From: RYN-433 sp036558265
GTDB taxonomy: Bacteria > Planctomycetota > Phycisphaerae > Tepidisphaerales > Tepidisphaeraceae
NCBI GenBank assembly: GCA_036558265.1
Contig: DATBFY010000481.1
Coordinates: 1-18,363 of the forward strand
Length of the DNA stretch: 18,363 nucleotides
Reading direction: 5' to 3'
Shown: positions 1 through 7,535 of the stretch, one piece after another
How the letters are laid out: each line of letters starts with the position of its first letter
Position numbering within the stretch: the first letter of the stretch is position 1
Notes under the pieces: generated by a model
The model's database searches: none
Told to the model about the DNA's origin: nothing
Seen by the model: only the letters and a program-made list of their open reading frames with translations
Program-made: the position numbers and the translations under genes

Positions 1-1289
1 GCCCATCCGTCGCCCAGTTCCTCCGCCAGCGACCGGCCGGTGAAGTCGAGCCACCCTTTGTTGACGAAGGCGCAGAGCTTGTCGAGGTCGGCGATCCAGA
101 GCATGACCGGGGCGGAATCGGCCATCATGCGAAACCGGTTCTCGCTGTCGCGCAGGGCCTGCTCGGCCTGCCTGCGGGCGGTCACGTCCACCGACACGCC
201 GCGCATCCGCGCGGGCTTGCCGGTGGCGGCGTCGAACTCCACCTGCCCGCGGGAGGCGATCCAGCGCGTGGCGCCCGACGGCGGGGCGACCCGGCACTCC
301 GCCTCGAAGTGCGGCGCAGTGCCGTCCAAGGCTCGTCGGATCGCCTCTTTCAAGGGTTCGCGATCGTCGGGGTGGAGCGTCTGTTCGAGATCTCGCAATC
401 CGAGTGGGCGCTCGGGCTCCCACCCGAAGAGCGCGCGCGCCCCGTTCGAGACCCAGAGGCGGTCGTTGGGAACGTCCCAGGCCCACAGGCCCAGGTTCGC
501 GGCTTCGACCGCGAGGCTGAGGCGCTGCTCGCTCTCGCGAAGCGCGTGCTGGTTCGCCAGTTGCTCTTCCTGGCGGCGCACCTTGCGGCGCATGATGGTC
601 CAGACGGTCCCCGACGCGGTGACCAGGACGCCAAGCGCCACGAGGGTCCGGAACCAGAGCGTCTGCCAGAAAAACGGCTCCACGGTGAACCCGAGGCTGG
701 CGTCCCGGTCGCTCCACAGGCCGTCGTTGTCGGCGGCGCGGACGCGGAAGACGTACTCGCCCGGGGGCAATTCGTGATAGTAGGCCACGCGCTGCTCGTC
801 CACGTCCTGCCACTGGGCGTCGCGCCCGTCCAGCCTGACCCGGAACCTCACCTTCTCCGGCGCGGCGAGGCTGAGGCCCGTGTAACGGAACTCGACCCGA
901 CAACTGCCAAAAGGGAGGACAACCGGCCCGGCGGTCGGCGCGGTCAGGCGCGTCGCCACGTCTCGCTGGACCGCCGCGTCGCTCTTGGCGGCGCCGTCGA
1001 ACCGAACCAGGCCATTGAAGGTGCCGAACCAGAGGTAGCCGTCCGGTATCTGCACCATCGCGGTGGCGGAGTTCTCGGGCATGCCGTCATCGGTCTCCCA
1101 GGCGTCGATGAGGTAAACCGGGTCGTTCTGGAAGGTGGGTTTGGCCGCCGATGCGCTCAGGAACCGGACGCACGAGATGACCAGTGCGCACCAGAGCGCG
1201 ACCCGTTCCCACGCGCACGTCCGCCGAGATGCCCGCTGCGGGTGTGGCACGCTTTCAGAATAGGCACGCCGCCTTCGGCCGTAAAGCAT
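1..1289 (-). CDS. Sensor kinase N-terminal part (Reg_prop repeat, Y_Y_Y, TM, PAS-PAS), cut by window edge
   Basis: Reading the minus strand from an ATG at 1289 gives an open frame that leaves the window at base 1 (429 codons). In order: an Arg-rich start and hydrophobic signal segment (about residues 30-48, ending SASAA); one two-component-propeller repeat (about 65-100, DGMPENSATAMVQIPDGYLW then FNGLVRFDG); a Y_Y_Y domain (about 118-205, with LPPGEYVFRVRAADNDGLW); a TM helix (about 213-233) after FFWQTLWFR; a basic coiled linker; a first PAS (about 252-365, PAS_3 type, with HPDDREPLKEAI); and the start of a second PAS (from about 384). Known family members continue into a histidine kinase, so I infer kinase output, but that part is outside the window. 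A GTG at 1250 is an alternative start in the same frame; neither start has a clear Shine-Dalgarno. Members of this family usually carry many propeller repeats; this one shows only one. Confidence 0.85.
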   Translation of the reverse strand, partial: MLYGRRRRAYSESVPHPQRASRRTCAWERVALWCALVISCVRFLSASAAKPTFQNDPVYLIDAWETDDGMPENSATAMVQIPDGYLWFGTFNGLVRFDGAAKSDAAVQRDVATRLTAPTAGPVVLPFGSCRVEFRYTGLSLAAPEKVRFRVRLDGRDAQWQDVDEQRVAYYHELPPGEYVFRVRAADNDGLWSDRDASLGFTVEPFFWQTLWFRTLVALGVLVTASGTVWTIMRRKVRRQEEQLANQHALRESEQRLSLAVEAANLGLWAWDVPNDRLWVSNGARALFGWEPERPLGLRDLEQTLHPDDREPLKEAIRRALDGTAPHFEAECRVAPPSGATRWIASRGQVEFDAATGKPARMRGVSVDVTARRQAEQALRDSENRFRMMADSAPVMLWIADLDKLCAFVNKGWLDFTGRSLAEELGDGW

Positions 1290-1314
1290 TTTGTGGCAGG
1301 CCGCGCGTCCGGCT

Positions 1315-1360
1315 ATTGGACCAAAGTCCAATTGGCGCTGCGTCGGGCGACACCTAGCCT
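1315..1360 (+). promoter_or_regulatory. Palindromic operator copy 1 with -10-like hexamer
   Basis: ATTGGAC (1315-1321), spacer CAAA, GTCCAAT (1326-1332): a perfect 7-bp inverted repeat. Twenty-two bases further on lies TAGCCT (1355-1360), a plausible -10 that would start transcription near 1367 and leave a leader of about 47 nt before the GTG at 1414. The operator centre would then be near -43. The same layout recurs at 2632 and 7516. The palindrome also lies 26 nt upstream of the minus-strand kinase ATG, but I see no matching -10 facing that way. Confidence 0.6.
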
Positions 1361-1413
1361 GATGGTCCGGTGACACGTGAGAGCGGGGGCCAACCGGTCG
1401 AGGAGGAACTACC

Positions 1414-1824
1414 GTGATCGTTCGACAACTGATCGCCGCGCTGCTTTCGATAACGATTTGCGTGATCTCGCCCGCCGGTTGCGGGTCACAGGTCGTGCCC
1501 AGCACCGCCTCCCACCCGCCGACGGACCCATCGCAGGTGAAGATCTATCCGAAGCAGCCCAAGAAATACGAGGTGCTGGGATTGGTCGAGGTCCCGGTGG
1601 GGGGCGACGTTCGCTGGGATAACCGGGGCGACGCCAACGCGGGCTTCGAAAAGCTAAGGGCCGGCGCCGCCGCGCGCGGCGCCAACGGCCTCCTGATGAG
1701 CGACGGGGCAGGCAATGCCAACATGGTCCTGGCGGGCTACCGGGGGACCTTCTACCAGGTCCCGATCAAGCTCGGCACGCCCAACATCGCCGTCGCGCAG
1801 GCGATCTACGTGCTTGAGGAATAG
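1414..1824 (+). CDS. Small lipoprotein, DUF4156/YbjQ-like fold suspected
   Basis: A 136-residue protein with a lipoprotein signal: hydrophobic residues 4-19 and lipobox PAGC with Cys23; Gly follows the Cys, so there is no Asp retention signal and outer-membrane sorting is plausible. The mature part has a short Pro-rich linker and then KKYEVLGLVEVP and FEKLRAGAAARGANGLLM. The pattern of a beta strand, then a helix, then RGAN leading into a strand resembles DUF4156/YbjQ/RcsF-like domains, although I cannot confirm the family by eye. The GTG start at 1414 is set by an AGGAGG at 1401-1406, 7 nt upstream. It is first in a plus-strand run behind operator copy 1 and is followed after 39 nt by a second lipoprotein gene. 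Function is unknown. Confidence 0.85.
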   Translation: MIVRQLIAALLSITICVISPAGCGSQVVPSTASHPPTDPSQVKIYPKQPKKYEVLGLVEVPVGGDVRWDNRGDANAGFEKLRAGAAARGANGLLMSDGAGNANMVLAGYRGTFYQVPIKLGTPNIAVAQAIYVLEE

Positions 1825-1863
1825 CGCACGCGCGGCGTTCTCATTGCACATGGAGTTTGAATC

Positions 1864-2586
1864 ATGAACCAGACCCTCGCGCTGCTGATCCTCCTCCCCG
1901 CCACATTGCTCGGCATCGGTTGCAGCAACGCCACCGAGGGCGCCCTCAGCGGCGCCGGCGTCGGCGCCCTGTCGGGGCTGGCGATCGGCTCGTTGAGCGG
2001 CGATGCCGGCGCGGGCGCGGCGATCGGCGCGGTCGTCGGCGGGGTGGGCGGCGCGGTCATCGGCGACCAGAACAAACGCCGGGACGACGCGGCCGCGGCG
2101 CAGCAGCAGTCGCAGGCACAGGCGGTCGCGTACTCCACCCCCCCGACACCTCAGAACTACTCCACCGGCCAGGCGCTGGGACGCCTCGTCGGACAATGGC
2201 GGATCACCGGCACCATCGACGCCGGAGGCGGCAAGACCCTGCCCGTCTCGGGCACGGCGACCGGGACGGTCGAGCGGACATACTTCGTCCGCCTCGACCT
2301 CCACTTCACCGACCCGCGATCCGGGCAGGCGGTGGACGGAACGGGCATGATCAGCCAGACTGGCGGACGCGGCATCGAGCTGACCAACTCCTTTTCCACC
2401 TCCCCCGAACTCCGGCAATATAAGGGCACGATGGACCAGAGCGGAACGATCATCAGCCTGTCCCAGTTCGACCCGCCCGCCGCCTCAAGACGGGTCACGA
2501 TCCGCTCGTCCGCTGGCCGGGCGTGGACCGCCGAAGTGTGGGACGGCAACGCGCGCGTGGAGTCCTACACGTTCAGTCCGGCCTGA
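1864..2586 (+). CDS. Lipoprotein with glycine-zipper segment and C-terminal beta domain
   Basis: A 240-residue protein. The signal ends at lipobox GIGC (Cys20). Residues about 25-68 form a glycine zipper (GALSGAGVGALSGLAIGSL, then AIGAVVGGVGGAVIGDQ), as in Gly-zipper outer-membrane lipoproteins, where it can insert in or lie along the membrane. A Gln/Ala-rich linker (about 76-88) leads to a beta-rich domain (about 105-240) beginning LGRLVGQWRITGTIDAGG, which resembles DUF1579-type lipocalin-like domains; that assignment is tentative. GGAG at 1852-1855 lies 8 nt before the ATG. It is probably co-transcribed with the lipoprotein gene upstream. Zipper plus beta domain suggests a structural envelope role rather than an enzyme; I see no catalytic motif. 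Confidence 0.85.
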   Translation: MNQTLALLILLPATLLGIGCSNATEGALSGAGVGALSGLAIGSLSGDAGAGAAIGAVVGGVGGAVIGDQNKRRDDAAAAQQQSQAQAVAYSTPPTPQNYSTGQALGRLVGQWRITGTIDAGGGKTLPVSGTATGTVERTYFVRLDLHFTDPRSGQAVDGTGMISQTGGRGIELTNSFSTSPELRQYKGTMDQSGTIISLSQFDPPAASRRVTIRSSAGRAWTAEVWDGNARVESYTFSPA

Positions 2587-2631
2587 GCGCTCGCACGCGC
2601 GCAAACGCATGCAAATCGGACGGGCGCGGAC

Positions 2632-2678
2632 ATTGGACCAAAGTCCAATAGACGCCGACGCCTCCGCCTTCTTATCGT
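2632..2678 (+). promoter_or_regulatory. Palindromic operator copy 2 with -10-like hexamer
   Basis: The same 18-bp interrupted palindrome as at 1315 (arms 2632-2638 and 2643-2649, spacer CAAA in the same orientation). Twenty-three bases later lies TATCGT (2673-2678), predicting a start near 2685 and a leader of about 25 nt before the ATG at 2710. It sits in the 123-nt gap between the glycine-zipper lipoprotein and the hydrolase gene, so it would start a second transcript for the four-gene run 2710-7535. Confidence 0.6.
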
Positions 2679-2709
2679 GCTCAACGGTGCCCAGGCCGCA
2701 GGTTAAGTG

Positions 2710-4092
2710 ATGGACACACATGCGACACGTCCCGCCGTGACTCGATCATCGCCGTGGCTCGCCGTCGTCGGCCTTCTGCTGGTTTGCCTTGGCGGCTGCA
2801 GCAGCACGCCCACGTTGATGCCCACCCCCAACCTCTACGCCTGGAGCGCGGATGACCCGTTCGCCGACGTCCCGCCCGAATTGCAGAACAACCATGTCGA
2901 CGTCCTCTACCTGACCGACCGCGCGCCCGAGAACGACGCGGCCGGCAACCTGACCTACGGGTACAAGCGCTCGCGCGCCGTCGCCGTCGGCAAAGCCCGG
3001 GTCCAGTTCGGCAAGGACATGTCGTGGGAACAACTGGTCAAGGCAAGCCGCTCCGCCAAGCGGTCCGAACCGATCGAGGTTACGCTGACGCAGACGACCG
3101 AGCTCGTGCGCTTCCCCCCGACCCCCAAAGCGCTGATCGAACTGCCTGAGCAGGCGGGAATGGCGGTCACCCGCCCCACGACCAATCCGACGACCCTGCG
3201 CGCCGAGATCGACAAGGACACCCAGATCGCGCTGGCCGCCCTCTCCGAACAGCTTGCCAAGACCCCCGTCAAGGAGGTCTACGTCTTCATCCACGGGTAC
3301 AACAACAGCTTCCAAGACTCGGTCGCCACGATCGCCGAGCTCTGGCACTTCCTCGGCCGCCGGGGCGTGCCGATCGCTTACTCCTGGCCCGCCGGGGCCA
3401 CGGGGCTCCTCCGCGGCTACAACTACGACTTCATGTCCAGCCAGTTCACCGTGTTCCACCTCAAGCAGATGCTGCGCATCATCGCCGCCTGCCCCGACGT
3501 GCGAAAGATCCACCTGATCGCCCACAGTCGCGGCACCGACGTCCTCTGCACTGCGCTGCGCGAGCTCCACCTGGAGATCAGCGGCGGCACCAGCGGTGAC
3601 CTGCCCAACGGACATAACAAGACCCGCGACGAGCTCAAACTCGGCACCGTCGTCCTCGCGGCGCCCGACATCGACCTCGACGTCGTCATCCAACGCATGG
3701 TCACCGTCCGCCTCGGCCGCATCCCCGAGCGCACCGCCCTTTACATCTGCTCCAAGGACGAGGCCCTGGGCCTCTCGAGCTGGCTGTTCGGGACGACGCG
3801 CTTGGGGAGGATTAACGCCGGCATGTTCACCGAAGAGGAACTCGCCGCGCTCCGCGAATCCAGATCGGCCGAGGTCATCGACGCCAAGATCTCCAACCCC
3901 GGCGCGTTCGGGCACGACTACTTCCACTCCAGCCCGGCCGTCAGCTCCGACCTGATCCTGCTGATGCGCTACCAACGGCGTCCCGGGGCGGAGTACGGTC
4001 GCCCGCTGGGGCGAAGCGGGAAAGGCTTCTGGGAAATCGACGACCACTATCCCGGGAAACCGCCCGAGGCGCCGCAAGCGGCATCCCAATGA
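2710..4092 (+). CDS. Alpha/beta-hydrolase lipoprotein (DUF900-like)
   Basis: A 460-residue lipoprotein: hydrophobic 16-28, lipobox LGGC with Cys30 followed by Ser. The hydrolase domain matches DUF900 (PF05990) proteins: strand plus oxyanion motif VYVFIHGYNNSF (His195), YSWPAGA, and nucleophile elbow IAHSRG with Ser273. Likely acid Asp320 (AAPDIDLD) and a His among GHDYFH (402 or 406) complete the triad. The elbow is A-H-S-R-G rather than strict GxSxG, which I believe is tolerated in this family. The substrate is unknown; an esterase, lipase or thioesterase of the periplasm or outer membrane is inferred. A GTG at 2707 directly precedes the chosen ATG. Its TGA overlaps the ATG of the next gene (ATGA), so translation of the two is coupled. 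Confidence 0.9.
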   Translation: MDTHATRPAVTRSSPWLAVVGLLLVCLGGCSSTPTLMPTPNLYAWSADDPFADVPPELQNNHVDVLYLTDRAPENDAAGNLTYGYKRSRAVAVGKARVQFGKDMSWEQLVKASRSAKRSEPIEVTLTQTTELVRFPPTPKALIELPEQAGMAVTRPTTNPTTLRAEIDKDTQIALAALSEQLAKTPVKEVYVFIHGYNNSFQDSVATIAELWHFLGRRGVPIAYSWPAGATGLLRGYNYDFMSSQFTVFHLKQMLRIIAACPDVRKIHLIAHSRGTDVLCTALRELHLEISGGTSGDLPNGHNKTRDELKLGTVVLAAPDIDLDVVIQRMVTVRLGRIPERTALYICSKDEALGLSSWLFGTTRLGRINAGMFTEEELAALRESRSAEVIDAKISNPGAFGHDYFHSSPAVSSDLILLMRYQRRPGAEYGRPLGRSGKGFWEIDDHYPGKPPEAPQAASQ

Positions 4093-5219
4093 GCCAACCC
4101 GGCGAGCCAACTTCCCCCGAAGGCGCCGCCGGCGCCACCCCGGCGCCCGCCGCCGCCGCCGCGCAAACCGCCGCCGCGCGCCGATCGCCCCTCCTCCTGC
4201 GCTGCGCCGCGCGCGCGGGACGCTGCGTGGGCATTGGCCTGCTGGCCTTACTGCTATCAGGCATGGCCGCCTGGGCCACCCTCGCGGTCTATTACGCCGA
4301 CACCCGCCCCGATGCCGGCCCCCGCCGCATCGCCGCCGCCCTGGTCGCCCTCGCCTGCGCCGCCCTGCTTGTCTTCGTGCGGCCGCGCCGCCTCGGGCTG
4401 GCATGCTTCGTCTTGCTCTTCGGCGCGGTCCTGGCGTGGTTTTTCCTCCGGCAACCCTCCAACGACCGCGACTGGGAGGTCGAGGTCTCGCGCGCCCCCC
4501 AGGCCACCCTCGACGGCGACCGCCTGGTCGTCCGAAACGTCCGAAACTTCGACTACCGCTCCGAAACCGACTTCACCCCGCACTGGGACGATCGAAGCTA
4601 CGACCTGGCCACGCTCCGCTCCGCCGACTTCATGCTCGTCTACTGGGGCTCCAAGGCCATCGCCCACGCCATGGTCAGCTTCGGCTTCGCCGACGGGCGT
4701 TACCTGGCCATCTCGATCGAAACCCGCAAGGAAAAAGGCGAATCGTATTCGACGGTCCAGGGCTTCTTCCGCCAGTTCGAGCTGATCTACGTCTTTGCCG
4801 ACGAGCGCGACGTCGTCCGCCTCCGCACCAACTACCGCATCGAGGACGTCTACCTCTACCGATCGACCTTCTCGCCCGCCGAGGCGCGCGCACTGCTGAC
4901 CAGCTATGCCCGACGCGCCGACGAGCTGCGCCTGCGCCCGCAATTCTACAACGCCCTGACCAGCAACTGCGCGACCAACGTGCTGGACCTGGCCCAGGAG
5001 TCGCCGTCCCTGACACGCCAGGGGATGAACTGGGAGATCCTGCTCAGCGGCTACGCAGCCCGGCGCGCCTACCGCAACGGGCGGATCGACACCAGCCTGC
5101 CGTTCGACCAGCTACAGGCCCGCAGCCGCGTCAACGACGCCGCCCACGCCGCCGACCGCTCACCCGATTTCTCGCGCATCATCCGCGCCGGACTTCCGAT
5201 GCCCCCCGCAAGTCAGTGA
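4089..5219 (+). CDS. DUF4105 (Lnb-type) membrane protein
   Basis: A 376-residue protein with an Ala/Pro-rich N-terminus, three TM helices (about 47-69, 80-97, 102-119), then a soluble domain of about 255 residues that should face the periplasm. That domain matches DUF4105/Lnb N-terminal domain: AIAHAMVSFGF (His193), ISIETRKEKGESYS, GFFRQFELIYVFADERDVV, RLRTNYR and FYNALTSNCATNVL (Cys294). The conserved His and Cys fit the papain-like arrangement proposed for the family, so a cysteine hydrolase or amidase is possible but unproven. The ATG overlaps the upstream hydrolase stop by four bases, and the next gene's start is 63 nt downstream, so this is an operon member. Confidence 0.88.
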   Translation: MSQPGEPTSPEGAAGATPAPAAAAAQTAAARRSPLLLRCAARAGRCVGIGLLALLLSGMAAWATLAVYYADTRPDAGPRRIAAALVALACAALLVFVRPRRLGLACFVLLFGAVLAWFFLRQPSNDRDWEVEVSRAPQATLDGDRLVVRNVRNFDYRSETDFTPHWDDRSYDLATLRSADFMLVYWGSKAIAHAMVSFGFADGRYLAISIETRKEKGESYSTVQGFFRQFELIYVFADERDVVRLRTNYRIEDVYLYRSTFSPAEARALLTSYARRADELRLRPQFYNALTSNCATNVLDLAQESPSLTRQGMNWEILLSGYAARRAYRNGRIDTSLPFDQLQARSRVNDAAHAADRSPDFSRIIRAGLPMPPASQ

Positions 5220-5282
5220 ATCGCGCAGATGACGCCCGATCGCGACCCGCGTCCGGCGATCGCAACCCTCAAGGAGCTCGAC

Positions 5283-6071
5283 ATGAGAACCACAATGGTC
5301 GTCCGCCGCACAACGCCCCTCAGCAGCCTCGTCCTCTTCGCCGCGGCCGGGCTGGCCCTCGCGCTCGCCGGCTGCGGCGCCAGCGAGGCGCCCACCTCCG
5401 GCTTCACCCAGGACCCCGCTCTGATGAGCAAGGACCCCCGCTACCCGTTCCAGCGCACCTACTGGAACAAGAAGTTTGACCCCAAGACCTACACCCAGCT
5501 TTACGTCGCACCGGTCAACACCCAGTACGTCATGGCCCAGAATTTCTGGGAAAAGGTCAACGTCGCCAACGTCGATCCCGACAAGGTCAAGAAGGACGTC
5601 GCCATGATCGCCCAGTACACGCGCGAGTCCTTCATCCGCGCCGCCGCGGACGACCCCAAACACCGCTTCACCGTCGTGGACAAGCCCGAGGGACCCAACA
5701 CCCTCATCCTCGAGCTTGCCATCACCCAGCTCGTCCCCTCCAAGGCCGTGCTCAACGCGATCGGCTACGTCACCTGGATCCCCACCGTCGTCGCCCTGGG
5801 CGGCTCGACCGCCACCGATTCCCAGGACACCGGCAAGGGCGTCATCGCCATCGAGGGCCGCGCCCGCGACGGCGCTACCGGCGAGATCATCGGCATGTTC
5901 GCCGACCGCCAGCACCCCCCCACCGCCATCGTCGACGTCAAATCCCTCAACTGGTGGGCGCCCGCCAAGCAGATCATCGACACCTGGAGCAAGCAGTTGA
6001 TCCAGGTCGCCAACCTCCCGCCCGGCGGCGTCGTGAAGGACATGCCTAACTTCGAACTCCTGGTCTGGTGA
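5283..6071 (+). CDS. DUF3313-family lipoprotein
   Basis: A 262-residue lipoprotein from the ATG at 5283, which has AAGGAG at 5271-5276 six bases upstream; an in-frame ATG at 5229 would give a poor 18-residue extension ahead of the signal peptide and is rejected. The signal ends at lipobox LAGC (Cys31). The mature domain (about 60-245) resembles DUF3313 proteins: QLYVAPVNTQYV, then VAMIAQYTRESFIRAAAD, RFTVVDKPEGPNTLILELAI, IEGRARDGATGEIIGMFADR, and a final helix AKQIIDTWSKQLIQV. Proteins of this class are uncharacterised outer-membrane-type lipoproteins with a fold shared by other envelope lipoproteins. It lies third in the hydrolase/DUF4105/DUF3313/DUF2254 run. Confidence 0.85.
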   Translation: MRTTMVVRRTTPLSSLVLFAAAGLALALAGCGASEAPTSGFTQDPALMSKDPRYPFQRTYWNKKFDPKTYTQLYVAPVNTQYVMAQNFWEKVNVANVDPDKVKKDVAMIAQYTRESFIRAAADDPKHRFTVVDKPEGPNTLILELAITQLVPSKAVLNAIGYVTWIPTVVALGGSTATDSQDTGKGVIAIEGRARDGATGEIIGMFADRQHPPTAIVDVKSLNWWAPAKQIIDTWSKQLIQVANLPPGGVVKDMPNFELLVW

Positions 6072-6089
6072 TCCTGGTCCGCCGCCCGC

Positions 6090-6131
6090 GCACGCACGCA
6101 CGCGCGCGGTCTCTCTCTGTCTCGTGCGTGC
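6090..6131 (+). terminator. Possible weak hairpin in DUF3313-DUF2254 gap
   Basis: The 90-nt gap 6072-6161 carries a CGCA-rich tract; GCACGCAC (6090-6097) can pair with GTGCGTGC (6124-6131) around a TCTCTCT loop. There is no U-run. It could be an attenuator or mRNA-processing stem inside the operon rather than a full stop. Confidence 0.25.
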
Positions 6132-6161
6132 TCCGCGGCCACTTGAAGTATCGCGTGACCC

Positions 6162-7535
6162 ATGCGCTGGCTCAAACGCTACCGCCTGCGAAGTTATCTG
6201 CGGGGATCGGCCTGGCCCGTGCCGACGGCGGCAATCCCGGTAGCACTGGCGGTCTCGCCCCTCATCCGCGCGATCGACCAACGCACGCAATGGCGACTCT
6301 TGGACTACAGCTCCGCCGAGGCCGTCGGACTCCTCGGCGCCATCACGCCGGCGGCGCTGACCATGGTCGTGCTCATCCTCTCGATGCTCCTCCTGGCCGT
6401 GCAGTTGGCAGCGTCCCAGTACTCGCCCCGACTGATCGGCGGCCAGCTCGCGCGCCGCCCGGTCAAGATCTGCCTGTTCATCCTCGTCTTCTCCTACGTC
6501 TACTGCGCGGGCGTGCTGGGACGAACCTCCGGCCGCGTCCCCCAATTGTCCATCCTGGTCGCGATCGTCTCGACGCTGGTCAGCGTCGCGGCGGGCCTCT
6601 TCCTGATCGATTACCTGGCCAAGGAACTGCGGCCCGTGCGCATGCTGGCGCGGGTCGCCGAGGTCGGACGAGTCGTGATCGAGCAGGTCTATCCGAGGTT
6701 CGCGCCGGCGTCCGGACTCGACCCGGGATTGCAGGCCGGCAATCCGCCCCCGCTCCAGGACCCCGTCGAGGTGATCGCCCGCACCGGGCGATCGGGCGTC
6801 CTCCTCGCCATCGATCTCGAGGGCCTGGCCGAACAGGCACGCCGCGCCGGTTGCGCGATCGAGGTCGTCCCCCAGGTCGGCGACTTCGTCGCCCGCGGCG
6901 ACCCGCTCTTCCGCGTCCAACCCAGGCTCAACGGCGGTGTGCGGGCGCGCAGCCTGAGCGCCTCCCTCGCGTTCGGCAACGAGCGCACCTACGAACAGGA
7001 CCCCGCCTTCGTCTTCCGCGTCCTCGTGGACGTCGCCTGCAAGGCCCTCTCCCCCGCCATCAACGACCCCACCACCGCGGTCCTGGCCATCGACCAGATC
7101 CATCACCTGCTCCGGCAGGTCGGCATCCGCTTCCTGGATACCGGGGAGCTGCACGATCCCGACGGCACGCTGCGACTGCTCTACCGAACGCCCGATTGGG
7201 AAGACTTCGTGCTCCTGGCGGTGACCGAGATCCGGCACTACGGAAGCAGTAGCATACAGGTGGCGCGCCGCCTGCGGGCAATGCTGGAGAACTTGATCCG
7301 AATGGTTCCACCGCCCCGCGCCGCCGTCCTCAGGGAACAGTTGCGGCTGCTCCAGCGCAGCGTCGTGCGGAGCTTCGCCGAGGCCGAAGATCAGGAGTGC
7401 GCCGGGCGCGGTGATTACCAGGGCGTGGGCAGCTCGCGCGACGACGACGACGACGACGCGGACGCCAACGCCTCTCCCGTTAAACCCCCAACCCAGCACG
7501 CGCCATCGCCCTCCTATTGGACCAAAGTCCAATAG
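6162..7535 (+). CDS. DUF2254 membrane protein with poly-Asp tail
   Basis: A 457-residue protein. The N-terminal third has four hydrophobic segments (about 18-34, 55-84, 100-119, 128-150), with ITPAALTMVVLILSMLLLAV and QLAASQYSPRLIG typical of DUF2254. The soluble part (about 155-415) keeps family features such as a GRSGVLLAIDLEGL segment and the run DVACKALSPAINDPTTAV. Function in the family is unknown. The C-terminus is unusual: a run of Asp (DDDDDDADAN, about 427-436), then a Pro/Ser-rich tail ending SYWTKVQ, where the last codons and the stop are supplied by operator copy 3 (7516-7533). No Shine-Dalgarno is evident before the ATG. Expression is inferred from operator copy 2 by read-through. 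Confidence 0.85.
   Translation: MRWLKRYRLRSYLRGSAWPVPTAAIPVALAVSPLIRAIDQRTQWRLLDYSSAEAVGLLGAITPAALTMVVLILSMLLLAVQLAASQYSPRLIGGQLARRPVKICLFILVFSYVYCAGVLGRTSGRVPQLSILVAIVSTLVSVAAGLFLIDYLAKELRPVRMLARVAEVGRVVIEQVYPRFAPASGLDPGLQAGNPPPLQDPVEVIARTGRSGVLLAIDLEGLAEQARRAGCAIEVVPQVGDFVARGDPLFRVQPRLNGGVRARSLSASLAFGNERTYEQDPAFVFRVLVDVACKALSPAINDPTTAVLAIDQIHHLLRQVGIRFLDTGELHDPDGTLRLLYRTPDWEDFVLLAVTEIRHYGSSSIQVARRLRAMLENLIRMVPPPRAAVLREQLRLLQRSVVRSFAEAEDQECAGRGDYQGVGSSRDDDDDDADANASPVKPPTQHAPSPSYWTKVQ

Noticed and set aside
40..1373. Plus-strand frames at 40-777 and 309-1373
   Set aside because: Arg/Pro-rich shadows of the minus-strand sensor kinase, which has recognisable Y_Y_Y and PAS domains.
2746..4404. 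552-codon minus-strand frame opposite the hydrolase gene
   Set aside because: Antisense shadow; the plus strand carries a complete hydrolase with catalytic motifs.
5160..7532. 790-codon minus-strand frame opposite DUF3313 and DUF2254
   Set aside because: Antisense shadow with low-complexity Gly/Asp/Val composition, spanning two well-supported plus-strand genes.
1315..7533. The three palindromes as recombination or attachment sites bounding mobile modules
   Set aside because: No integrase or transposase is seen, gene content looks native, and the constant spacing to a -10 hexamer is better explained by promoters. A weak possibility remains.
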